Below, piece by piece: positions 53,220-62,220 of a stretch of DNA of 64,000 nt. Within the stretch, counting starts at the first letter, position 1, and each line of letters starts with the position of its first letter. This DNA comes from an uncultured Polaribacter sp. (lineage in GTDB: Bacteria; Bacteroidota; Bacteroidia; Flavobacteriales; Flavobacteriaceae). A model generated the notes under the pieces. The model did no database searches and was not told the DNA's origin. It worked only from the letters and a program-made list of their open reading frames with translations. The stretch lies in the NCBI GenBank assembly GCA_947497755.1, contig CANMHT010000011.1:62001-126000 (forward strand), written 5' to 3'. A program made the position numbers and the translations under genes.

Positions 53220-53675
53220 TTAGTTTTTCTTGTGTTTTAAAACTTCCCAGTTTTTATCTCCTTTAGCTTGTAACTTTTTGGTATCTCCTTCTTTCCAATC
53301 TTCTAATTTATTACTTAGCCATGAACTATAAAACAAATACAATTTTCCGTCTCTTACTTCATAAGCTTCTGCATCAATATACATTTTTGTTTTTTTGGCA
53401 GCTACTGCATAAGCACAGTATCCTCCATATTGTGGAATATATTTACTTGGGTTTTCTTTAAATAATTCTAAGTTTTTTGCTGATGAGAATTTAAATTTTG
53501 CACCATCAACCGTTGTTTGAAACTTGCTTTTTCCTTTTACAGGCTTCTTATTTGTAAAGTAAGACACCACATCATAACCCTCTGCAACATATCCTTTCTT
53601 TGTATTGTAATCTATCTGTTGAGAGAAAACTGTCGTTGCAAATCCAATAAATAAAATAGTAATTAATTGTTTCAT
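53220..53675 (-). CDS. YHS-like secreted protein (copy 1)
   Basis: A 151-residue exported protein with signal peptide (MKQLITILFIGFATTVFSQQ), strongly similar to the next gene: KKGYVAEGYDVVSYFTNKKP, SSAKNLELFKENPSKYIPQY, YGGYCAYAV and KLYLFYSSWLSNKLEDW. The pair arose by tandem duplication and both keep the cysteine. It leads the two-gene unit and has a short upstream region of 65 bases before the ABC permease gene. Confidence 0.85.
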   Translation of the reverse strand: MKQLITILFIGFATTVFSQQIDYNTKKGYVAEGYDVVSYFTNKKPVKGKSKFQTTVDGAKFKFSSAKNLELFKENPSKYIPQYGGYCAYAVAAKKTKMYIDAEAYEVRDGKLYLFYSSWLSNKLEDWKEGDTKKLQAKGDKNWEVLKHKKN

Positions 53676-53740
53676 TTTGAATAGTTTTGATTTATAGTCG
53701 AGCAGATAATCACAACATTACAAAGTCACTTTAAAAAAGC

Positions 53741-54949
53741 TTATATCATCTTTAAGAGATTTCTTTGAAACAGCTTAACAGACATAACTGTCATTACAAA
53801 ACCAATTGCTATTAATATTCCTATTTTTGGTAACATTTCTACTAAAGATAAGTTTCTCCAGAAGATATCATAGAAACCTTGAATTCCCCAATAGTTTACA
53901 CTAAATACAGCAATTTTCTGCATAATTTCTGGCATAATAAACAACGGAATCATACTTCCTCCAAGCGCAGACATTAACATAATTATTATGGTACTATATC
54001 CTTGTAATTGTTGACGTGATTTTGCAATAGACACTAAAAATATTCCAAAACTAGATACTGCAAAAGCGGTAGCAATAACCATTAATAGTAACGATGTTAT
54101 GTCTTTAAATATTGGCAAACCAAATACTAACCAAGAAAAGACAAACATAATACCAAGTTGAAGTATAGAAATTAGCAATGCCGCTAACATTTTCCCAAAC
54201 AAAACATCTATTGCTTTTACTGGAGAATACAATAAACGCTTTAATGTTCCTGCTTCCTTCTCTTCTAGCAAACCTCCTCCTATACCAGCAATACTAAATA
54301 ATAACATCATAATTGCCGTACCTGCTACAGATTGTATCAATGCAATATTAGCTTTGTTTGTTTTTTCTTTAACTACTGAAGTCATTTGTATTTGAACACC
54401 TGAATTTTGTTTATTCCTATTTATCAAATTCAATGCTTTTTTACGAATTGCTTGAGGCATCTCTGGAAAATTAACATCCATAGATGCTTGCATTTTAGTT
54501 TGTACCATTTTTTTACCAACAGTACTCATTAAATTTTGCATTAATGTAGATTTCAAAATGCCTACTTCTATTTCTCTTGTAGCATCATATTTCAACTCTA
54601 CTGGTAACTTAGTACCAGTATTTACTGCTTCTTGAAATCCTTTTTCTATAATAAATGAAGCGATGTATTTTCCTTTTTTCACCAAGTCAATCGCTTTATC
54701 TGCTTCTAAAGCAATGGTTTGTATACCTTTTAATTTCTCTAATTGAAGAAAAACAGATTTTGAGTCTTTTGTCTGGTCTTTATCTACTACTAAAAGTTTT
54801 ACAATTCTTGGCCCGCTGCGTTTTCCCATGCCGCCAAAGGCAAAAGTAAATAATGAAATTAAAAAGATGGGTAGCGCAATGCTTAGTAATGCACCTTTTT
54901 TATCGGCAAAAAATAATTTTATGTCTTTTTTAAAGATGGTAAGTATCAT
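53741..54949 (-). CDS. ABC-2 type transporter permease
   Basis: A 402-residue inner-membrane exporter subunit. One N-terminal helix (GALLSIALPIFLISLFTFAFG) is followed by a large outside domain (about 60-200) and five or six helices in the C-terminal half (for example AGTAIMMLLFSIAGIGGGLL, with EEKEAGTLKRLLYSPV between). This is the pattern of ABC2_membrane_3 drug or natrium exporters. It lies 16 bases after the ATPase gene; the two make one exporter of unknown cargo. Confidence 0.9.
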   Translation of the reverse strand: MILTIFKKDIKLFFADKKGALLSIALPIFLISLFTFAFGGMGKRSGPRIVKLLVVDKDQTKDSKSVFLQLEKLKGIQTIALEADKAIDLVKKGKYIASFIIEKGFQEAVNTGTKLPVELKYDATREIEVGILKSTLMQNLMSTVGKKMVQTKMQASMDVNFPEMPQAIRKKALNLINRNKQNSGVQIQMTSVVKEKTNKANIALIQSVAGTAIMMLLFSIAGIGGGLLEEKEAGTLKRLLYSPVKAIDVLFGKMLAALLISILQLGIMFVFSWLVFGLPIFKDITSLLLMVIATAFAVSSFGIFLVSIAKSRQQLQGYSTIIIMLMSALGGSMIPLFIMPEIMQKIAVFSVNYWGIQGFYDIFWRNLSLVEMLPKIGILIAIGFVMTVMSVKLFQRNLLKMI

Positions 54950-54965
54950 GATTGTTGTTTTAAGG

Positions 54966-55886
54966 CTAGTCTCTTAATTGTTTTCCTGTTAAGCTTAGAA
55001 AAATGCCTTCTAAGTTTACTTTGTTTAATGTTAAATCTTCTATTTGAAGTTGTTCTGCATTACAAAAGCTAATAATTGCAGCGAGTTCTTTATTAATATC
55101 ACATGCAATAGTTAAGCTTAACGTATCTTGTACAACTATTCTAAATCTTTTTTGTAAAGCGGTTAGCTGATTCGCACTTATCGATTGAAACTGAATCGTG
55201 ACGGTTTCTTTTACACTACTTTCTTTTTGTAATTCTGCCAGTGTCCCTTGTGCGATAATATTACCACCATCAATAATTGCTATTCGATTACACAATCGCT
55301 CTACCTCTTCCATATAATGTGTAGTATAAACAATGGTCATTCCTTGTTGGTTTAGTGTTTCCACTACTTCAAAAATTCGATTTCTACTTTGAGGATCCAC
55401 TCCAACTGTAGGTTCATCCATAAACAGTACTTTAGGTTGATGTAATATAGCAGAAGCAATATTAATTCTACGTTTCATTCCTCCAGAATAGGTTTTTATC
55501 AAGTCATTTTTCCTTTCAGACAAACCAATCAATTCTAAAACATTTTCTATTTTATTTTTTAACTCTTTCGCTGGAACTCCGTATAGTTGTCCCCAAAAAA
55601 GAAGATTTTCATATGCTGTAAATTCATCATATAAAGAGATTTCTTGCGGCACTACACCAATAAGTTTTTTGCAAATATTTGTAGCAGTTTTAATATCGTT
55701 TCCATCAATTTGTATACTTCCTGTATCACTAGACAAAATAGTGCTCATCATATTAATGGTTGTAGATTTCCCAGCTCCATTGGGACCAAGTAATCCAAAA
55801 ACTTCACCTTTTTTAATAGAGAAGCTAAGGTTTTTTACGGCTTGTAATTCGTTAAATGATTTTGACAAATTAGTTACTTCTATCAT
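54966..55886 (-). CDS. ABC transporter ATP-binding protein
   Basis: A 306-residue ATPase of the drug-export (DrrA/NatA) type. Walker A is GPNGAGKST (34-42), signature TYSGGMKRR, Walker B VLFMDEPTVGVD, followed by the H-loop TTHYMEE. A C-terminal domain of about 90 residues typical of this subgroup follows. It heads the operon with the ABC-2 permease. Confidence 0.95.
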   Translation of the reverse strand: MIEVTNLSKSFNELQAVKNLSFSIKKGEVFGLLGPNGAGKSTTINMMSTILSSDTGSIQIDGNDIKTATNICKKLIGVVPQEISLYDEFTAYENLLFWGQLYGVPAKELKNKIENVLELIGLSERKNDLIKTYSGGMKRRINIASAILHQPKVLFMDEPTVGVDPQSRNRIFEVVETLNQQGMTIVYTTHYMEEVERLCNRIAIIDGGNIIAQGTLAELQKESSVKETVTIQFQSISANQLTALQKRFRIVVQDTLSLTIACDINKELAAIISFCNAEQLQIEDLTLNKVNLEGIFLSLTGKQLRD

Positions 55887-55989
55887 TACTGTTTGATTTT
55901 GATATGATAAAAGTAGCAGAACAGTGTCTTTTGTAAGAAATTAGTTCACCGAACCGTAAGATTTTAATGACGAGTTGTAAAAAAGAAAA

Positions 55990-56964
55990 CTACAACACCA
56001 TAAGATTACATCCTCTAATATCTGAATGGTCAAAACGACCAATAATTTCAAAACTTCCATTAGAATGAACTTTTCCTAAATCTTGTGTAGCAATAAAAGA
56101 ACAAGAATTATAATTTGCTAAGTCTATTATATTAATTCCTCCTGATTTTCCTGATTTAAGAATTGTAAGTGCATCTTCAGTATCTCGAGTAAAGATTTTC
56201 ATCCAAGGAGGGCAATCAAAAATACCATTTCCTTTAGAATACCCCTGACTTAAAAGTTCTGTCATTCCGTATTCTGAATGAATATTAGCCGTACCAAACC
56301 CTTGTTTTAATATACTGTGTAGTTCTTCTCTAATCAGTTCTTTTCTTCTTCCTTTCATACCTCCAGTTTCCATTACCACTGTATTTTTTAATTCAAATTT
56401 GAATTGCTCTATCAAATCTAGCAAAGCAAATGAAACACCAATTAGTAAAACCTTTTTCCCTTTTTGATCTAATTCTTGTAATGTTTGTGCTAATTCTTCT
56501 AAATTATGAAGGTAAAACCCGCTTTCTGGTTGTACTGATTTTTGAATCAAATCATGAACCATGTATACCAAGGAAGAGCCTTTCCTTTCTAAGTAATTAG
56601 GCAATAGTGCTAAGATTGTATAATCTTCTATATTTCCATAAAAATGTTCAAAGCCTTTTAAGTAACTCTGTTCATATACAGAAATATCTGTTACATAATG
56701 CTTACTAGTGATACTTCCTGTAGTTCCAGAGCTTGTAAAAATCTCTTGAACTTCTTCTAATGAGGATACAATCTTTTTCGACTTAAAAAACTGAATAGGT
56801 AAAAATGGAATCTCATCAACCTTAGTCACGTCGCTAGGATGTATATACAATAAATCACAAAAAGATCTATATACCTTGTTGTTTTTAAACTGATGGTTGA
56901 AAACTGTTAAAGCACACTCTCTAAACCTGTCTTCTGATTGTATATTAAAAATGGATTCTTTCAT
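55990..56964 (-). CDS. LuxE-like acyl-activating protein
   Basis: A 324-residue member of the adenylate-forming (ANL) superfamily close to LuxE acyl-protein synthetase. The ATP loop is FTSSGTTGSITSKH, and the second motif is HSEYGMTELLSQGYS. It lacks the C-terminal lid of full ANL enzymes and ends FDHSDIRGCNLMVL; the cysteine near the C-terminus (C319) is where LuxE carries the acyl group. ATG 56964 is used, not the GTG nine bases earlier. There are no luxCDAB genes nearby, so the acceptor is unknown. Confidence 0.82.
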   Translation of the reverse strand: MKESIFNIQSEDRFRECALTVFNHQFKNNKVYRSFCDLLYIHPSDVTKVDEIPFLPIQFFKSKKIVSSLEEVQEIFTSSGTTGSITSKHYVTDISVYEQSYLKGFEHFYGNIEDYTILALLPNYLERKGSSLVYMVHDLIQKSVQPESGFYLHNLEELAQTLQELDQKGKKVLLIGVSFALLDLIEQFKFELKNTVVMETGGMKGRRKELIREELHSILKQGFGTANIHSEYGMTELLSQGYSKGNGIFDCPPWMKIFTRDTEDALTILKSGKSGGINIIDLANYNSCSFIATQDLGKVHSNGSFEIIGRFDHSDIRGCNLMVL

Positions 56965-56972
56965 AATTTTCA

Positions 56973-56980
56973 CAAAAATA
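56973..56980 (-). promoter_or_regulatory. -7 box of LuxE-like gene
   Basis: TATTTTTG on the minus strand ends eight bases before the ATG at 56964. Confidence 0.55.
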
Positions 56981-57111
56981 AAACTATTTAACGCAACCTT
57001 TTTAGTTTTTCTGCATCTTCTAAAAAAGAACCAAGGTTATTTCTTATACAAACCTTACTTATAAGTATTGTAAAACAAAAAAATCTTTATGAGAACTAAA
57101 TTTTTAAATAG

Positions 57112-57819
57112 ATGAAAAATTCAAATTTTAAAAGTCTTTTCTTTTTTATCGGTCTTGTATTTTCAATTTGTGCTTGCCAGCAAAACGATGAATTAGAAAT
57201 TGACTCCAACAACTTATTACTTGGTAACTGGGTAAAACCTGTTTATAAAAATGATACTATTATTTTTAATAGAGCTAAGGTATTAGACAAAAATAAATAT
57301 GGTATTTCTTTTGCCAAAAATGGTGTTTTTACAGAGCGAACTTCTGGTTGGTGTGGTACGCCTCCATTGTCTTTTTTTGACAATAAAGGAAGTTGGACAT
57401 TACAAGAGAAGTTGATTAAAGTAGATGTTACTGATTTTCCTGGTGATTTTAACTGGTCTTTAATTTCTCTTTCTGAAACAACATTGGTTGTAAAAAGAGC
57501 ACTTACAGAACAAGAAAGAGAACACCAACACTTATTAAACCTATTTAATGAAATAGAAACCTTAGCAAACAGCATTTCTTGTACCGATAAAAATGATTGG
57601 ACATATACAGCTTATGGATCCAAAGCTTGTGGAGGTCCAAAAGGGTATATTGCTTATTCTAAAAAGATAAATACCGTAGATTTTTTAACCAAAATTAATA
57701 ATTATACCAAAGCAGAAAAACTATACAACACTAAATGGGGCATTGTTTCAGACTGTAGCTTAGCGCCGCAACCTAAAACTATTGTCTGTGAAAACGGAAC
57801 ACCTTTATTAAAATATTAG
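57112..57819 (+). CDS. Hypothetical lipoprotein
   Basis: A 235-residue lipoprotein (SICAC lipobox, about C22) with six or more further cysteines (for example GWCGTPPLSFF, SCTDKNDW, KACGGPKGYIAY, SDCSLAPQPKTIVC), likely in disulphide bonds. The first part (LLGNWVKPVYKND, FAKNGVFTERTSGW, GSWTLQEKLIKVDV) looks like a lipocalin-type sheet. No family is named. It lies just before the ECF sigma gene in the same direction and may be part of the regulated set. A palindrome TACTTATAAGTA (57056-57067) lies upstream. Confidence 0.7.
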   Translation: MKNSNFKSLFFFIGLVFSICACQQNDELEIDSNNLLLGNWVKPVYKNDTIIFNRAKVLDKNKYGISFAKNGVFTERTSGWCGTPPLSFFDNKGSWTLQEKLIKVDVTDFPGDFNWSLISLSETTLVVKRALTEQEREHQHLLNLFNEIETLANSISCTDKNDWTYTAYGSKACGGPKGYIAYSKKINTVDFLTKINNYTKAEKLYNTKWGIVSDCSLAPQPKTIVCENGTPLLKY

Positions 57820-57845
57820 TTTATTTTTAATTAAAACTTTTAAAC

Positions 57846-58388
57846 ATTAAACTAAACAAATTAATACAAGAATGTTGCCGAGGTAATGGCAAATCACAAT
57901 CTAAAATTTATCAATTATATGCTGATAAAGTTTTTGGTTTGTGTTTAAAATACTGCAAAAATTATGAGGATGCAGAAGATGTTTTGCAGGATAGTTTTAT
58001 TACGGTTTTTAAACGAATAGAGCAATATCAACACAAAGGCTCTTTCGAAGGATGGATTAAGCGTATTGCGATTAATACTGCCATACAAAAATATAGAGAT
58101 AATCATTTTTTAGAAGTTACAAAAGTAGAAGTACAACCAGATGAAAATGAAGAAGAATTAGATTTAAATACTACAGAGGTAAGTATTGATTTTTTATTAG
58201 CATTAATACAGCAATTACCCAATAAGTATCGCTTGGTTTTTAACCTGTATGTACTAGATAATTATTCTCATAAAGAAATCGCTGAGTTATTACATATTTC
58301 TATTGGAACCTCTAAATCTAATTTATCCAGAGCAAAACAAATTTTAAAAAAAGAACTCAATAAGCATCAACAAAAAGAAACAATGTAG
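57846..58388 (+). CDS. ECF-type RNA polymerase sigma factor
   Basis: About 180 residues. Region 2 is visible from LNKLIQECCRGNGKSQSKIY through YCKNYEDAEDVLQDSFITVF, and region 4 is RLVFNLYVLDNYSHKEIAELL with IGTSKSNLSRAKQIL. The frame is open from 57831 but contains no ATG, GTG or TTG before 57939, which would cut off the first half of region 2. The natural start therefore appears to be ATT at 57846 (or another rare codon), or the base sequence has a change. It is followed with no spacer by the anti-sigma-like gene. Confidence 0.82.
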   Translation: MKLNKLIQECCRGNGKSQSKIYQLYADKVFGLCLKYCKNYEDAEDVLQDSFITVFKRIEQYQHKGSFEGWIKRIAINTAIQKYRDNHFLEVTKVEVQPDENEEELDLNTTEVSIDFLLALIQQLPNKYRLVFNLYVLDNYSHKEIAELLHISIGTSKSNLSRAKQILKKELNKHQQKETM

Positions 58389-59666
58389 ATGAATGATCAT
58401 AAAAACATAGAACAATTATTTCAAGAAAAGCTAGGTAGCTTTACAGCAAAACCCAAAGCAAAAAACTGGAATGTAATTGAAGAAAAGTTACAGCAAAAAA
58501 AGCGTAGAGTTGTACCAATTTGGTGGTATTCTGGTGGTGTTGCTGCCTTGCTTGTTTTTGGCTTGTTTATCTATCCTTTTTTCCTAAAAAAGGACATTGT
58601 TCCAATACAGATTCAAAAAGACATGAATCCTATTATAATTACTCAACCCAAAATACTTACTCCACAAAATGAATTACTTCAAAAGATTGAGCCTAAAAAA
58701 GAAATTATAATCGCAGAGAAAAAAGAACAGCAAACAACTCCAATAATTGAAGAAAACCTACAAAAAAAGGACAGTATTTCTTCTCAAAAAAACTATAATA
58801 CTATTCAACCCAAGAAAAACATCTTGGCTAATAATGAAGTTGTTCAAAAAGAGAATCAAGAAACCACCAAGCAGGAAAAGAAATCTATTTTTTCTGAACT
58901 AAAATCTAATGAAAATGCAACTCGCAAAGACAGCATTCTAACAAAAGAAAAATTGACTAAAAAGTGGTCTGTTACTCCAGTGTTAGCCTTTGTAAATAGC
59001 AACTCTTTTTCCAATACCTCTGCATTGGATGAGAGTTTAAAATCAAGTGCTTCAGTTGGAAATAATAATATTTCTTATGGAGTAAAAGTTGCATATCAAA
59101 TTAATAGCAAATGGTCGGTACAATCTGGAATTCAAGTTCAAAACTTATCCTATCAAAACAAAAATTTAAGTATTGTATCTAATATTTTGGATAATAGTTT
59201 TTCGAATCTAGAATACCAAGATTCTTCATTAGATTTTTCGGTGGTCTCTTCAGAACAAGCAACTAATGATTTAATGTTTCATGGTGTAAGCTTAGTTACA
59301 GACAAGGCAACACTTACTCAGAAATATAGCTATATAGAAATTCCTGTTGAAGTAAAATATACCTTTATCTCAAATTCAAACCTTAAAATGAATTTTGTTA
59401 CTGGATTCAGTTCTTTATTCTTAAATAAAAATACAGTTTCTGTTTCTTCTGCTACAATTTCACAAACCTTAGGAAAGTCGAAAAACCTCAATTCATTAAA
59501 CTTTAGTAGCAATTTTGGGTTGGATTTCGATTACTCAATAAACAAAAACCTTTTATTAAACATTAATCCAATGTTTAAGATACAATTAAATACATTTTCT
59601 AATAATTCATTCGGATTTAAGCCTTATACATTAGGTTTATATACCGGATTTAAATACCAATTTTAA
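58389..59666 (+). CDS. Anti-sigma-like/outer membrane beta-barrel protein
   Basis: A 425-residue protein with a short cytoplasmic N-terminus (about 45 residues), one membrane helix (WWYSGGVAALLVFGLFIYPF, about 46-65), a Lys/Gln/Glu-rich spacer (about 70-190) and a C-terminal half built of alternating beta strands ending GLYTGFKYQF, like outer-membrane PorT-type barrels. In flavobacteria such proteins follow ECF sigma genes directly, as here, and could hold the sigma factor at the membrane and span both membranes. Roles are inferred from order. Confidence 0.72.
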   Translation: MNDHKNIEQLFQEKLGSFTAKPKAKNWNVIEEKLQQKKRRVVPIWWYSGGVAALLVFGLFIYPFFLKKDIVPIQIQKDMNPIIITQPKILTPQNELLQKIEPKKEIIIAEKKEQQTTPIIEENLQKKDSISSQKNYNTIQPKKNILANNEVVQKENQETTKQEKKSIFSELKSNENATRKDSILTKEKLTKKWSVTPVLAFVNSNSFSNTSALDESLKSSASVGNNNISYGVKVAYQINSKWSVQSGIQVQNLSYQNKNLSIVSNILDNSFSNLEYQDSSLDFSVVSSEQATNDLMFHGVSLVTDKATLTQKYSYIEIPVEVKYTFISNSNLKMNFVTGFSSLFLNKNTVSVSSATISQTLGKSKNLNSLNFSSNFGLDFDYSINKNLLLNINPMFKIQLNTFSNNSFGFKPYTLGLYTGFKYQF

Positions 59667-59678
59667 ATTCTAATAATC

Positions 59679-60077
59679 ATGAAAAATTTATCTTATTTAC
59701 TCTTTTTCTTAATCATTGGTGCTTCATGTACACTAGATAATAACAATTACAGATTAAAACTATTAACAATAGATGAGTCTACAGTACCACAAAGTTTTAC
59801 TTTTAACAATGTTGATACTATTTCTGTAAAATACACGTTACCTAATGGGTGTCACCATTTTCATAGTTTATACTATCAATTTCAAGATACTACCAGAATT
59901 ATAGCTATTAGAGCTATCGAAAATTTAGATCAAACATGTACTGAAGGATCTTTTCAGAAAGAATTAAAAATTCCGATTAAAGTACTGCAACAGAAGGACT
60001 ATGTTTTTAAATTTTGGAAAGGTAAAGACAATGATGATAAAGATGTTTTTGAAGAAAAAGTGGTACCTGTAAACTAA
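59679..60077 (+). CDS. Hypothetical lipoprotein
   Basis: A 132-residue lipoprotein (GASC lipobox, C17). The mature part is a small beta-rich domain with paired cysteines (NGCHHFHSLY and DQTCTEGSF), and no family is recognised. It is 12 bases behind the anti-sigma-like gene and is likely the third gene of that operon. Confidence 0.68.
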   Translation: MKNLSYLLFFLIIGASCTLDNNNYRLKLLTIDESTVPQSFTFNNVDTISVKYTLPNGCHHFHSLYYQFQDTTRIIAIRAIENLDQTCTEGSFQKELKIPIKVLQQKDYVFKFWKGKDNDDKDVFEEKVVPVN

Positions 60078-60130
60078 TTTCTAAAGGTAATTTGGTATTA
60101 TTTTTGATACTGTGTTAGCTTTACGTTAAT

Positions 60131-60159
60131 TTTGAATTATCAAAAAATTATTAAATTTG
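60131..60159 (+). promoter_or_regulatory. -33/-7 promoter of small conserved gene
   Basis: TTTG (60131-60134), 17-base spacer, TAAATTTG (60152-60159): a complete match to the Bacteroidota promoter. The leader to the ATG at 60188 is about 24 bases. Confidence 0.7.
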
Positions 60160-60187
60160 TCGTTAACCCCTAACTATAAAACTTGCG

Positions 60188-60517
60188 ATGAAATATAAAC
60201 TTACTACGTACAGGACCCTAACCGGGACCAAGGATATTTTGGAGATTCCGAAAAAGAAATCTGGCCAATGGATTATTTATCAAAATGATGAACCTACTTA
60301 TTTTGTAGACTGTTTTGATTTTAAAAAAGAATCCAATCTTATTATGAACAACCTTATTCTTAGTGAAAGAAAAACCATTGATGAGGTAATTAAAAGGATT
60401 CGAAAGAAAAAAAATATAAATCTTTCGTTACCCAAAATTCCCATCTTTGAAATTGAGGTAAAATCTGAAGAAAAAGAACTAGAATTAAAACCATTACCAG
60501 AAGAGTGGATTTTATAA
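60188..60517 (+). CDS. Small hypothetical protein
   Basis: A 109-residue cytoplasmic protein with no signal peptide. The N-terminal part alternates beta strands (YKLTTYRTLTGTKDILEI, QWIIYQNDEPTYFVDCF) and a helix rich in Lys and Glu follows. No family is recognised. It has a full promoter of its own and is followed after 104 bases by the aldehyde dehydrogenase gene with a separate promoter. Confidence 0.65.
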   Translation: MKYKLTTYRTLTGTKDILEIPKKKSGQWIIYQNDEPTYFVDCFDFKKESNLIMNNLILSERKTIDEVIKRIRKKKNINLSLPKIPIFEIEVKSEEKELELKPLPEEWIL

Positions 60518-60578
60518 TTTTTGTTTAATTTCAAACAATATTATTTGTTTTGTTTAATTTTTACTAACAAATTATTTG

Positions 60579-60586
60579 TAGTTTTG
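60579..60586 (+). promoter_or_regulatory. -7 box of aldehyde dehydrogenase gene
   Basis: TAGTTTTG, 35 bases before the ATG at 60622. A TTTG at 60549-60552 is 26 bases upstream, longer than usual. Confidence 0.5.
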
Positions 60587-60621
60587 AGACTCAGTTTTAA
60601 CAACTAAATTTCAAAACAAAA

Positions 60622-62163
60622 ATGACAGATTTTGGTATTAAAGAAGCCTTAACAACCTTAGGCTTACAAGAAATAAATAACGGAACTTCTACAGGTTCTG
60701 TAAACTTTTCAAATGGAGAAATTATTGAAAGTTATTCTCCTGTTGATGGAAAATTAATAGGTAAAGTAAAAGCTTCTACCAAAGAAGATTATGAAAAGGT
60801 AATGGAGTCAGCTACTGAAGCTTTTAAGTTTTGGAGAAGTGTTCCAGCACCTCAACGTGGAGAAATTGTTCGTCAATTCGGAAATAAATTAAGAGAACTA
60901 AAAGAGCCATTGGGTAAATTAGTTTCTTATGAAATGGGAAAATCTTACCAAGAAGGGTTAGGTGAAGTTCAAGAAATGATTGATATCTGTGATTTTGCTG
61001 TTGGATTATCACGTCAATTAAACGGACAAGTAATTCCTTCTGAAAGACCTGGTCACGTAATGCGTGAACAATGGCATCCAATTGGAGTAGTTGGAATCAT
61101 TTCTGCATTCAACTTCCCTGTTGCTGTTTGGTCTTGGAATACTGCTTTAGCTTGGATTTGTGGAGATACTTGCGTTTGGAAAGCTTCAGAAAAAGCACCT
61201 TTATGTAGTGTTGCTTGTCAAAATATCATTGCAGATGTATTAAAAGCAAACGATATGCCAGAAGGTATTTCTTGTATTGTTAATGGAGATTATAAAGTAG
61301 GAGAATACATTACTTCTGATACGCGAATTCCTTTAGTTTCTGCTACTGGTTCTACAAGAATGGGACGCATTGTTGGAGCTAAAGTTGCTGAGCGTTTTGG
61401 TAAATCTTTATTAGAATTAGGAGGAAACAATGCTATTATTATTACTCCAACTGCTGACTTAAAAGTGGTTGTTCCTGGAGCTGTATTTGGAGCGGTTGGT
61501 ACTTGTGGACAACGTTGTACCTCTACACGTCGTTTAATTATTCATGAATCTGTTTATAATACTGTTAGAGATGCAATCGTTGGTGCTTATGGACAAATTA
61601 AAATTGGTAATCCATTAGATGAAAATAACCATGTTGGACCATTAATTGATAAAGATGCAGTAAACACTTATTTAGCAGCTATCGAAAAAGCTAAAACTGA
61701 AGGTGGTAACGTATTAGTAGAAGGTGGTATTTTAGCAGGTGAAGGTTATGAAAGTGGATGCTATGTTAAACCAGCTATTATTGAAGCTGAAAACCATTAT
61801 GAAATTGTACAACACGAAACTTTTGCTCCTATTTTATATTTAATGAAGTATTCTGGAGACGTTGAAAATGCTATTGAATTGCAAAATGGTGTTGCTCAAG
61901 GTTTATCATCTTCTATTATGACTAGTGAAATGAAAGAAGCAGAAAGATTCTTATCATTTGCAGGTTCTGATTGTGGTATTGCAAATGTAAATATTGGTAC
62001 TTCTGGTGCAGAAATTGGAGGTGCATTTGGAGGTGAAAAAGAAACTGGTGGTGGACGTGAGTCTGGTTCTGATGCTTGGAAAGTTTATATGCGTCGTCAG
62101 ACAAATACAGTAAACTATTCTGATGAGTTGCCTTTAGCACAAGGAATTAAATTTGATTTATAA
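60622..62163 (+). CDS. ALDH7-type aldehyde dehydrogenase
   Basis: A 513-residue NAD-dependent aldehyde dehydrogenase of the antiquitin/ALDH7 group (alpha-aminoadipate semialdehyde dehydrogenase, lysine breakdown). Catalytic residues are N164 (ISAFNFPVAVW), E265 (LLELGGNN) and C299 (GTCGQRCTST). The group's signature GRESGSDAWKVYMRRQTNTV is present near the C-terminus. The lysine-degradation role is known for the family; no other lysine gene is near. It ends in a strong palindromic terminator. Confidence 0.93.
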   Translation: MTDFGIKEALTTLGLQEINNGTSTGSVNFSNGEIIESYSPVDGKLIGKVKASTKEDYEKVMESATEAFKFWRSVPAPQRGEIVRQFGNKLRELKEPLGKLVSYEMGKSYQEGLGEVQEMIDICDFAVGLSRQLNGQVIPSERPGHVMREQWHPIGVVGIISAFNFPVAVWSWNTALAWICGDTCVWKASEKAPLCSVACQNIIADVLKANDMPEGISCIVNGDYKVGEYITSDTRIPLVSATGSTRMGRIVGAKVAERFGKSLLELGGNNAIIITPTADLKVVVPGAVFGAVGTCGQRCTSTRRLIIHESVYNTVRDAIVGAYGQIKIGNPLDENNHVGPLIDKDAVNTYLAAIEKAKTEGGNVLVEGGILAGEGYESGCYVKPAIIEAENHYEIVQHETFAPILYLMKYSGDVENAIELQNGVAQGLSSSIMTSEMKEAERFLSFAGSDCGIANVNIGTSGAEIGGAFGGEKETGGGRESGSDAWKVYMRRQTNTVNYSDELPLAQGIKFDL

Positions 62164-62186
62164 AATTTTAGAATTACATAGATAAT

Positions 62187-62217
62187 AAAAAGCCAGTTCA
62201 ATTGAACTGGCTTTTTA
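62187..62217. terminator. Bidirectional terminator
   Basis: A 22-base perfect palindrome (62191-62212; arm AGCCAGTTCAA) with A and T tracts, between the convergent aldehyde dehydrogenase and DUF4097-like genes. Confidence 0.92.
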
Positions 62218-62220
62218 TTA

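Noticed and set aside
57243..57575. 110-codon open frame opposite the cysteine-rich lipoprotein
   Set aside because: Antisense to an ORF with a good signal peptide and lipobox; no features of a real gene.
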